Source: Faecalibacterium prausnitzii (GTDB taxonomy: Bacteria; Bacillota; Clostridia; Oscillospirales; Ruminococcaceae). From it: DNA of 64,000 bases. The notes under the pieces were generated by a model that saw only the letters and a program-made list of their open reading frames with translations, was not told the origin of the DNA and made no database searches. The translations under genes and the position numbers were made by a program. Below, in pieces: positions 57,495 through 64,000 of this stretch. The number at the start of each line of letters is the position of its first letter. Position 1 is the first letter of the stretch. The stretch lies in assembly GCF_003324185.1 (NCBI RefSeq), contig NZ_PXUP01000015.1, positions 21,675 to 85,674 of the forward strand. The letters run 5' to 3'.

Positions 57495-57638
57495 TTACGA
57501 AGCCTTTGCAGGCGGTTCTTCCTCCTGCTCACGCTTCATCCGAAGGAAGTTCTGATAGGTAGGCAGGTTGATTACCCCTGCCGCAAAGAGAGCTTCCACC
57601 AGACAATAGGCCATCGCCTTTTCGTCAATTTCCAGCAT
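57495..57638 (-). CDS. 47-residue conserved-type small protein
   Basis: Frame from the ATG at 57638 with GGGAGGTATCACA upstream. It reads MLEIDEKAMAYCLVEALFAA, then GVINLPTYQNFL and a Glu-rich end. Small proteins of this pattern (…YLLVEALFxxGVIxxxTY…) are, from memory, common beside recombinases of gut ICEs. Function unknown. Confidence 0.7.
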   Translation of the reverse strand: MLEIDEKAMAYCLVEALFAAGVINLPTYQNFLRMKREQEEEPPAKAS

Positions 57639-57711
57639 TGTGATACCTCCCTTGGTTATCGTTAATGGTGCTTAGAGTCAGAGGTATAACGTATCATCGA
57701 AGAATCAGAAG

Positions 57712-59307
57712 TTACGGACGGAGCTTGATTCCATAAAATCCCCATACCGCATTTTCTGATGAATTGAGACGTTTCCGATCATGTTCTCCTCCAAATTTAA
57801 TGACGCACTTGTTAATCACTATCGAGCTACACGGACAAACTCCTTTTTCCTCACAATAGTTTTCGTAGGCATTTTTCAAATCAGTTGTCGGACAAAAAGT
57901 TTCATGATCGACCTTTTCACAGTGCAAGTTAATAAACTCCCAGAGATAGTCAATTGGAGGCTTTCTTTGCACCCCCTTCATGCTATCCACATCTGGAATT
58001 TCTGGAAAATGCCAGTCCAATTCTTCGAGTCTTCGAGCATAGAATGTAGCCTTCGTGACTATTTCATTGCGTTCTTTCCATATCTTCTTTTCCAAATTTG
58101 GATCCTGTTCATCATCTGGAATTGAATGAGTAAAAGGAAGATATACAACACGTTTGAAAAAAGCCTCATCCTCTCCCTCAATTTCAAGTGGAAAATTACT
58201 GGCGAACAGAAATTTTATTCTGCGGTGAAGCTTTTTTGAGCGTTGGTTTTTTCGTTGAATTTCAACTCCATCGCCACCTGTAATACGCTTTAATTTTGAC
58301 ACTGCACTCACATCCAGCCTTTCTCGCGGTAAATCAAGCGAGATGTTTATTCTCGCATCAAGCAACGATTCCGTTTCAAATTTTCCTCCGAGTTCTCTCA
58401 AAGAGAGGTTGCTTATTGCCTCCTCTGGAAAAAGTTTTTGTACAAAATTGCCCCATATACTTTTTCCTGAATCTCTGGCATATCCCATAATAAAGAAAAA
58501 TTTTCCTCTAGCTGGCTCAACTAAGAGGTAACCCAATGCCATCCAGAGGCGTTCCTCAATGTCCTTACGTCCGCCAGAAATTTCTTTCATAAATTTATCG
58601 AACACTGGACAATCTGCCTCTTCAGGGCTTTCTACATCTTCATTGTACTTTGCGTTCAAGCAGGTAAATGTGACAAATTCAGGGTCATGGTCTTCAAATC
58701 TACCTTTCTTAACAAAAAGAATTCCGTTTTCGAATGGGCAGTACAATTTTTCATTTTTGGGCATCTCGTATTTCAGGATTTGCTCCATCTTTATGTAGTC
58801 ATAAAGATCTCTGTAATTTCTCAGATTCACTGCACCATGAAGCTTCGGATCAACTCTCAATTTATATAATTCGATTATCTGATCTTTTGTCAGATGCATA
58901 TAGTATGTGTTTTCATAGTAGTACACCTCACCATCTACAACCTTAAGATCGCAAAATTCCTCCAGTGCATGTGCCATTTCATACATCGGGTGGTATTTTG
59001 ATTGACTCCTTCTTTCAACCTCTTCATCCTCTGATTCTAAGTCATCCTCTTTCTTTTCATCATACTTGAACAATTTTTTCAACGGGTTATTTTCCTGCGT
59101 ACTTTTTTCCTTCTTTTTCCTTTTCTTTTTCTTCTTTTCTTTCTTCGCCGCGTTATTCCTGCAAAGTGATGCCGCAAGAACCACATCGGTTTCATCGCTG
59201 TTATCCGGGTACCACTCACCATCCTCTGCGTCGAAGCTATCGTCCAAAGATTTTAGAGAAAAGTCACCTCCCTGACAGTCAAAATTATTTTTGTTTTGCT
59301 TGCCCAT
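57712..59307 (-). CDS. D5-type SF3 helicase/primase-like replication protein
   Basis: 531 residues. The N-terminal 105 residues are highly charged, with a long Lys run (KKEKKKKKRKKKEK). Next comes a D5_N-like region (about 110-250) and an SF3 helicase: Walker A MGYARDSGKSIWG, ISLDLPRER at the Walker B position, KFLFASNFPL motif C. The C-terminal part (FCPTTDLKNAYENYCEE) is primase-C-terminal like. It should unwind DNA at an origin of the element. AAAGGAG before the ATG at 59307. Confidence 0.88.
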   Translation of the reverse strand: MGKQNKNNFDCQGGDFSLKSLDDSFDAEDGEWYPDNSDETDVVLAASLCRNNAAKKEKKKKKRKKKEKSTQENNPLKKLFKYDEKKEDDLESEDEEVERRSQSKYHPMYEMAHALEEFCDLKVVDGEVYYYENTYYMHLTKDQIIELYKLRVDPKLHGAVNLRNYRDLYDYIKMEQILKYEMPKNEKLYCPFENGILFVKKGRFEDHDPEFVTFTCLNAKYNEDVESPEEADCPVFDKFMKEISGGRKDIEERLWMALGYLLVEPARGKFFFIMGYARDSGKSIWGNFVQKLFPEEAISNLSLRELGGKFETESLLDARINISLDLPRERLDVSAVSKLKRITGGDGVEIQRKNQRSKKLHRRIKFLFASNFPLEIEGEDEAFFKRVVYLPFTHSIPDDEQDPNLEKKIWKERNEIVTKATFYARRLEELDWHFPEIPDVDSMKGVQRKPPIDYLWEFINLHCEKVDHETFCPTTDLKNAYENYCEEKGVCPCSSIVINKCVIKFGGEHDRKRLNSSENAVWGFYGIKLRP

Positions 59308-59478
59308 AATATCGCTCCTTTGTACATATTCCTTTTTAGGGGTACTTTTATTGTGCCACTAATAAAATTTATAGGTGTGGGCAAGCCAAAAATTATTTAA
59401 TCGAATTTTCGTCATTTTATTTTCGTCTCATATTTCATCCATTCATATCGTTCATACTTTATTCATATTTCCACTTAT

Positions 59479-59702
59479 GCCCCCAGCTTAGCCGGGGCTT
59501 GAGTAAGTCCTAGAAGGACACCTTACTGGCAAAGCCCCTGCAAGTGGCCACGAGCAAGCATCTTTCATCTGCATTACTTGCCATGCCGCTCTAACGAGCT
59601 ATGCCTACAAAGCGCATCTTCTAAGATGACAACTTCTTTGTCATCTCGCTTCGCTCGAATCTTATAGCTAAAGCATTTTCACTCCACCAGCTTAGCTGGT
59701 GG
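59479..59702. mobile_element. IS200/IS605-like non-coding remnant (candidate)
   Basis: Two related imperfect palindromes bound a 224-bp segment: GCCCCCAGCTTAGCCGGGGC (59479-59498) and CCACCAGCTTAGCTGGTGG (59684-59702), both with CAGCTTAGC at the centre, like the subterminal hairpins of IS200/IS605 elements. Inside are further hairpins (GTCCT/AGGAC near 59507-59519; GATGACA/TGTCATC near 59625-59645), as in the structured right-end RNAs of such elements. No transposase or TnpB frame is present. The rest of the 59308-59775 gap is AT-rich DNA without genes. Confidence 0.5.
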
Positions 59703-59731
59703 TTTTGAATTGCTCAAGCTAACCAAAGAAA

Positions 59732-59771
59732 AAGGCCCTTACGCGAAAAATGTTTTTCGCGTAAGGGCCTT
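59732..59771 (-). terminator. Intrinsic terminator of the following gene
   Basis: Perfect 19-bp stem (59732-59750 with 59753-59771), loop of 2 bases, immediately after the stop codon of the minus-strand gene at 59776. Confidence 0.9.
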
Positions 59772-59775
59772 CACT

Positions 59776-60807
59776 TTATTTCGATTCCTTGTTTTCTAGA
59801 GACTTTAGAAATTTTTCTACTGCTTCTTCATCCCTGTATAGACTCATATAATATCTATACTCTTCCGTTACTTTATCTCGACATTTATCCAAAGCCTTCG
59901 TAACCCTTTTAAAAATTCCTCTTTGCCCCTCTGATGTGCATTGAAGCGATTGCATTTCGTTCACCATAGTAATCAAACTTTGTAACGCCTCTTCTGTTTT
60001 GCCGCTTCCTGTTCCAAATAATTCCGTCAACCTATTCTCTATTATACTCTCTTCAAACTTCGTCCTCGGATTATTGGCCAAGGAATACATTCCTTCTTTT
60101 ATTTGATCTTTCACTCTTTCATCCAGCTCTTCTACTTTTTTTGACTTTATGCACCCTATAATATCATACTCTATGTACTCACAATCTTCATCATTTCCCA
60201 TAAACAGCTTAAAGAATTCACAATTTTGCTCTGTAAGATAGATGTATCCGCCCCTTGACAGATAGCTATATGCTGGAACATCCGAATCCGGCATTTGTCC
60301 CATTACAATATTAAACTTGCTTGTAAATTCATATTGTAACGCTCTCAACTTGCTTACTACAGCTCCCCCATCTGTCGAAATCTCTGACTCGACACTTCTT
60401 TCTGTTATTCTTTCTTTCCAATTCGGAAGCTTGCCAGTTTCTCTTTCTCTCAATATATTTAGCAAAAATTGTCTAAGTGTAATGTATCCCTTTTCTATAT
60501 TTTCTATTTCTGCTAAATCCACCTTGTCTATCGTTTCTTCTCTTACCTTTTCTTTAATGCGTCTATATCTTCCAACAATCTTTTTTAATTTTTCTTTTCT
60601 TTCTTTTTTTAGTTTCTTTATAGATACGCTGTATTTTTTATCTATCAATTTTTTCTTTCGTTCAATTCTTTGCTCTACTCTTTGCATCTCACGGTATTGA
60701 CATTCCATATGTTGGGAAATTTTTTCAAGATAAGCTTCGTTTGCTTCTGTTAACTGCTCCATCAGTTCTGCTTTTTTCATTTCTTTTGTAAGTCTGCCCA
60801 CAACCAT
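59776..60807 (-). CDS. Hypothetical Lys-rich coiled-coil protein
   Basis: 343 residues from the ATG at 60807, preceded closely by AGGAGG; a second ATG nine codons on has no better site. Residues about 1-100 are a basic coiled coil (RVEQRIERKKKLIDKKY, KKLKKERKEKLKKIVGRYRR). The rest is a mixed domain with YSYLSRGGYIYLTEQNCEFFKLFMG and an acidic helical end. No family recognised. AT-rich compared with its neighbours, with own terminator and hairpin on both sides, so a lone cargo gene. Confidence 0.65.
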   Translation of the reverse strand: MVVGRLTKEMKKAELMEQLTEANEAYLEKISQHMECQYREMQRVEQRIERKKKLIDKKYSVSIKKLKKERKEKLKKIVGRYRRIKEKVREETIDKVDLAEIENIEKGYITLRQFLLNILRERETGKLPNWKERITERSVESEISTDGGAVVSKLRALQYEFTSKFNIVMGQMPDSDVPAYSYLSRGGYIYLTEQNCEFFKLFMGNDEDCEYIEYDIIGCIKSKKVEELDERVKDQIKEGMYSLANNPRTKFEESIIENRLTELFGTGSGKTEEALQSLITMVNEMQSLQCTSEGQRGIFKRVTKALDKCRDKVTEEYRYYMSLYRDEEAVEKFLKSLENKESK

Positions 60808-60824
60808 TTTCCTCCTAATATACA

Positions 60825-60868
60825 AAACCCTCCCCGGCAAAACCATTCAGTTTCACCGGGGAGGGTTT
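60825..60868 (-). terminator. Island boundary-type hairpin, copy 7
   Basis: AAACCCTCCCCGG (60825-60837) pairs with CCGGGGAGGGTTT (60856-60868). Different stem sequence but same arrangement (tail remnant, hairpin, next gene) as in the defence island. Confidence 0.8.
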
Positions 60869-60924
60869 ATCATACGTTTATCTTCCCATGTTTTGCACGA
60901 TTAGTGCATCTTCATGCAACAATC

Positions 60925-60960
60925 TTACTTTCTGGGATTTTTGATAGCAGCCTGTTCTGC
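60925..60960 (-). repeat. Boundary tail element, copy 4 (AEQAAIKNPRK-stop)
   Basis: Minus-strand reading AEQAAIKNPRK then TAA; an in-frame stop lies only one codon upstream of it, so no gene remains. It lies about 37 kb from copy 1. The AT-rich gap from here to 61197 also holds CCATTTTT/AAAAATGG inverted repeats (about 61133-61152), possibly part of the replication control region. Confidence 0.55.
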
Positions 60961-61197
60961 ACTTTATAAACAGAGAGTACAAGAAAACGCACATTTACGT
61001 TATTTATTTTTTCAAACATTCGATTTTTTATCCTTTTCGTAATATTATCAAAAAATAACACATTTTTGCTTTTGCAGTTTTCGGGACAAACTACAACGCT
61101 TTTTTTCATCTTTTTTCACCCATTTTTCCATCCATTTTTTCTCAAAAATGGAACTTCAAAAAATTTTCCATATCACAAAAAGGAGGTATTTTTCCAC

Positions 61198-61242
61198 ATG
61201 AACACACCCATACAGTTGAAAATCCGAGGTCACACCAAATGA
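61198..61242 (+). CDS. 14-residue leader peptide coupled to repA
   Basis: AGGAGG (61181-61186) precedes the ATG at 61198; the frame reads MNTPIQLKIRGHTK and its TGA overlaps the repA ATG as ATGA. repA itself has no ribosome site of its own, so its translation probably depends on this leader, a known way to control initiator levels. Confidence 0.6.
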   Translation: MNTPIQLKIRGHTK

Positions 61243-62102
61243 CGCTGGACTACTTCTATGGTCAGTCGGGCGAATTGTTCTCCTACTTCCGCATCCCGAA
61301 AGCACTGTTCCATGACTGCCGCTTCCGGCAGCTCTCCACGGATGCCCGGACGCTATACGGCATCCTGCTTGACCGCATGAGCCTGTCTGTAAAGAACGGC
61401 TGGCTGGACGAGCAAGGGCGGGTGTATATCATCTACACCGTTCGAGAGGTGCAGGAATCCCTTTGCTGCGCCGAGCATAAGGCGGTCAAGCTGTTCCGGG
61501 AACTGGAGGACTTCAACCTTATCGAGCGCAAACGCCGTGGTCTGGGCAGACCCAGCCTGATCTACGTCAAGGACTTTTCCTCCGGCTTGCCAAAAGCGCA
61601 AGTACAGAATTGCCCAAACAGCAATTCTGGTGCTGCCGAAAGCGCAATTCTGGTGCAGCCAAAACCGCAAGCAAATAAGACTGATAAGAATAAAACTGAG
61701 TGGAACGATCCTGACCCTATCTATTCCGGGGGCATCCGGGAGCAGCTTGAGGATTATTTTTATCAGGCATTGGAGGTAGACCTTCTGCTCCGGCTCTGCC
61801 CAGACGATGAGGACACCATCTACCAGATCGTGGACTTGCTTGTGGACACCTGTTCCACAAAACGCAAGATGTTGCGGATCGCCGGAGATGACAAGCCTGC
61901 CGAGGTGGTACGCAGTCGACTGAAAAAGCTGAACGCCGACCACATCCGTTTTGTGCTGGATTTTCTGGCAGAAAACACCGCCCCGGTGCGGAACATGAAG
62001 CAGTATCTGCTGGCAATGCTCTACAATGCGCCCACCACCATGAACCTCTACTATCAGAACAAAACGAACCACGACTTTGCGCGCGGTTCTCCGGGGAGGT
62101 GA
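61239..62102 (+). CDS. repA: RepA_N-type replication initiator
   Basis: 287 residues. N-terminal winged-helix domain of RepA_N initiators: YFRIPKALFHDCRFRQLSTDARTLYGILLDRMSLS, then GRVYIIYTVREVQESLCCAEHKAVKLFRELEDFNLIERKRRGLGRP. A linker with NCPNSNSGAAESA follows, then a C-terminal helical domain like DUF6017. It initiates replication of large low-copy plasmids or ICEs of Firmicutes. Codon use is GC-rich and unlike the AT-rich gene before it. Its stop overlaps the parA frame. Confidence 0.88.
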   Translation: MTLDYFYGQSGELFSYFRIPKALFHDCRFRQLSTDARTLYGILLDRMSLSVKNGWLDEQGRVYIIYTVREVQESLCCAEHKAVKLFRELEDFNLIERKRRGLGRPSLIYVKDFSSGLPKAQVQNCPNSNSGAAESAILVQPKPQANKTDKNKTEWNDPDPIYSGGIREQLEDYFYQALEVDLLLRLCPDDEDTIYQIVDLLVDTCSTKRKMLRIAGDDKPAEVVRSRLKKLNADHIRFVLDFLAENTAPVRNMKQYLLAMLYNAPTTMNLYYQNKTNHDFARGSPGR

Positions 62103-62934
62103 TGTTATCGCAAAGAAAGCTACGATTATCGCAGTCACCAATCAAAAAGGTGGTGTGGGGAAAAGCACCACCTGTGAAAATCTGGGTGTTGGCCTTGCAG
62201 CCGAGGGCAAGAAAGTCCTGTTGGTGGATACCGATCCACAGGGCAGCTTGACCATCAGCATGGGCTGGCAGCAGCCCGACGAACTGCCTACCACCCTCTC
62301 CACCCTGATGGCAAAAGCCATGAACGACCAGCCCATCCAGCCCGGCGAGGGCATTCTGCACCACGCAGAGGGCGTTGACCTGATTCCTGCCAACATCGAA
62401 CTGGCAGGGCTGGAAGTGGCTCTGGTAAACAGCATGAACCGGGAAAAGATGCTGAAACAGGTGCTGGATAGTGCCAAGCGGGAGTACGATTTTATTCTGC
62501 TGGACTGTATGCCCTCGCTGGGGATGCTGACTATTAACGCATTGGCGGCAGCAGACGCTGCCCTGATTCCCGTGCAGGCGCAGTACCTGTCCGCAAAAGG
62601 TCTGGAACAACTTTTGCAGACCGTCCAAAAGGTCCGGCGGCAGATCAACCCGAAGCTGAAAATCGAGGGTATTCTGCTGACCATGACCGACAGCCGCACC
62701 AACTACGGAAAGCAGATCAGCAATCTGATCCGGCAGGCATACGGAAAGCACCTGAAGGTGTTCGAGCAGACCATCCCACGGTCCGTCCGAGCAGCAGAAA
62801 CCAGTGCGGCAGGCAAAAGCATCTTTGCCTATGACCCCAAAGGCAAGGTGGCACAAGCCTACAAATCTCTTGCAAAGGAGGTGCTGGCGGATGCCGATCG
62901 ACAACGGAAACTTAGCTCTGAAAGGGCTAGATGA
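62077..62934 (+). CDS. parA: ParA-family partition ATPase
   Basis: About 276-285 residues depending on start. Walker-type ATPase: VTNQKGGVGKSTTCENLG (deviant Walker A), VLLVDTDPQGS, FILLDCMPSLGMLT, VPVQAQYLSAKGLEQLL. It segregates the replicon with ParB. Start uncertain: the frame has a TTG at 62077 without a ribosome site, while the strong GGGGAGG (62093-62099) lies at ideal distance from an ATC at 62107; no ATG or GTG is in frame here. Confidence 0.93.
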   Translation: MRAVLRGGDVIAKKATIIAVTNQKGGVGKSTTCENLGVGLAAEGKKVLLVDTDPQGSLTISMGWQQPDELPTTLSTLMAKAMNDQPIQPGEGILHHAEGVDLIPANIELAGLEVALVNSMNREKMLKQVLDSAKREYDFILLDCMPSLGMLTINALAAADAALIPVQAQYLSAKGLEQLLQTVQKVRRQINPKLKIEGILLTMTDSRTNYGKQISNLIRQAYGKHLKVFEQTIPRSVRAAETSAAGKSIFAYDPKGKVAQAYKSLAKEVLADADRQRKLSSERAR

Positions 62935-63823
62935 CCTGTTTTCCACCGAGGAAAACCGACAGGAGGAACAGCGGGAGCAGGTACAGCAGATTCCCATTGA
63001 TGCGCTGCATCCCTTCACCAACCACCCCTTCAAGGTACTGGACGATGAAGCCATGACCCGGACGGTGGAGAGCATCGCACAGTACGGCGTGCTGGCTCCG
63101 CTGATCGCCCGTCCACGCCCGGACGGTGACGGCTACGAGATCATCTCCGGGCACCGCCGCCAGTATGCAGCTAAACTTGCCGGGCTGGAAACGCTGCCAG
63201 TCATTGTGCGGCAGATGTCGGACGATGCTGCTGTGATATTGATGGTGGATTCCAATTTACAGCGTGAACACATTCTGCCCAGTGAACGTGCCTTGGCGTA
63301 CAAGATGAAACTGGATGCCATGCGAAGAACTAGCGGTAGACCGTCAAAAGAAAATTCCCGACAACTTGTCGGGAATTTTGAAACTGCCGATGTTGTCGGA
63401 AAGGAAAGCGGAGAAAGCGGCAGACAAGTCCAGCGTTTTATCCGCCTGACCAGCCTTATCCCGGAACTGCTGGACATGGTGGACGAAAAGAAAATTGCCT
63501 TTAATCCCGCTGTGGAGCTGTCCTATTTGGACGAAAGCCAACAGCGGGATTTTTTAGAAGCCATGGAGGACACTCAGAATGCGCCGTCCTTATCGCAGGC
63601 GCAGCAACTGAAAAAGATGGCACAGCAGGGAGAGTTCAGCTACGAAAAAGCCTTTGATGTGATGGGACAGGAGAAAAAGAGTGAGAAAGACACCGTGACC
63701 ATCAAAAATGAGACCCTGCGGAAGTATTTTCCCCGCAGCTACACGCCAAAACAGATGGAGGAGAAGATCATTCAGCTTTTGGATGCGTGGCAGAAAAAGC
63801 AGCAGCGCCGCAACGAGCGCTGA
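62891..63823 (+). CDS. parB: ParB-family partition protein
   Basis: 310 residues from the ATG at 62891 (AAAGGAGG upstream), overlapping parA by 44 bases. N-terminal ParB/Srx nuclease-like domain: IPIDALHPFTNHPFKV, SIAQYGVLAPLIARPRPDGDGYEIISGHRRQYAAKLAG (GHRR motif), SNLQREHILPSERALAYKMKLDAM. Then the helix-turn-helix region (VVGKESGESGRQVQRFIRLT) and a C-terminal tail. Stand-alone centromere-binding partner of ParA. Confidence 0.93.
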   Translation: MPIDNGNLALKGLDDLFSTEENRQEEQREQVQQIPIDALHPFTNHPFKVLDDEAMTRTVESIAQYGVLAPLIARPRPDGDGYEIISGHRRQYAAKLAGLETLPVIVRQMSDDAAVILMVDSNLQREHILPSERALAYKMKLDAMRRTSGRPSKENSRQLVGNFETADVVGKESGESGRQVQRFIRLTSLIPELLDMVDEKKIAFNPAVELSYLDESQQRDFLEAMEDTQNAPSLSQAQQLKKMAQQGEFSYEKAFDVMGQEKKSEKDTVTIKNETLRKYFPRSYTPKQMEEKIIQLLDAWQKKQQRRNER

Positions 63824-63833
63824 CCCGTAACGC

Positions 63834-63856
63834 AAGACCCGATGGGGTCTTTTTTG
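63834..63856 (+). terminator. Intrinsic terminator of the rep-par operon
   Basis: AAGACCC (63834-63840) pairs with GGGTCTT (63845-63851), followed by a T run. Confidence 0.85.
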
Positions 63857-64000
63857 TTTGCAAAAATTTGGAGACTAACTATTAAAAGTCAAGCCCCAAA
63901 ATGAAAAAATCCGTCTGCCGACCGCTGCCCCTGACAAACAGCATTCAAATGCCATAATCAATGCAGCGAGGGCGACGGAGAGAATAGCAAAGCAAGCCCG
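63857..64000. other. Right edge without recognised gene
   Basis: No start codon with ribosome site and no conserved motif is visible up to the window edge. Confidence 0.5.

Noticed and set aside
23581..60960. The QAAIKNPRK tail as a tmRNA-type proteolysis tag or a set of working small genes
   Set aside because: It lacks the ALAA-type end and tmRNA structure, and three copies have stops or no start just upstream.

Overview
The window looks like a chromosome segment from a gut clostridium of the Oscillospiraceae/Ruminococcaceae, most like Faecalibacterium. This is inferred from the GC-rich housekeeping genes at the left, the 28-nt type I-E CRISPR repeat in its Firmicutes form, and the RepA_N/ParA/ParB, DUF932, YqaJ and LPD28 mobile genes at the right. 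No database search was possible, so the genus is a guess from general resemblance.

Layout. 1-6.6 kb is ordinary chromosome: the end of glnS, an FMN-binding protein, a D-2-hydroxyacid dehydrogenase, an Hpt protein, tRNA-Pro(UGG), a stand-alone methionine synthase activation protein and metH. 6.7-7.05 kb holds a candidate structured RNA. 7.2-15.2 kb is a type I-E CRISPR-Cas locus with 9 repeats and the full interference set (cas3, cse1, cse2, cas7e, cas5e, cas6e) but no cas1 or cas2. 15.5-50.8 kb is a dense defence island, almost all on the minus strand: (A) a tandem dynamin-like GTPase operon, (B) a four-gene operon with DUF4869, an AAA ATPase, a STAND-like NTPase and a frame-disrupted HEPN-like protein, (C) Wadjet jetABCD, (D) a plus-strand OLD-like ATPase/TOPRIM gene, (E) an RloA/RloB pair, and (F) an operon of a giant Sel1-repeat protein, a HerA/FtsK-like ATPase, a WHH nuclease and a SUKH immunity protein. 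50.9-64 kb is a plasmid- or ICE-like module: resolvase, LPD28, DUF1071 annealing protein, YqaJ exonuclease, DUF932, large serine recombinase, D5-type helicase, RepA_N initiator, ParA and ParB.

How it fits together. Systems A and F have unrelated cargo but the same frame: a small membrane peptide and a WYL regulator at the 5' end, and an XRE regulator (117 of 120 residues identical between copies) at the 3' end. The peptide and WYL promoters of both copies carry the same 17-bp palindrome exactly 11 bp upstream of the -10 box. Units in the island are also separated by recurring hairpins, several preceded by a short tail that can be read as ...QAAIK(N/S)PRK-stop. The picture is of interchangeable defence cargo placed in a shared regulatory and boundary framework. 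This is the part I consider most likely to be new.
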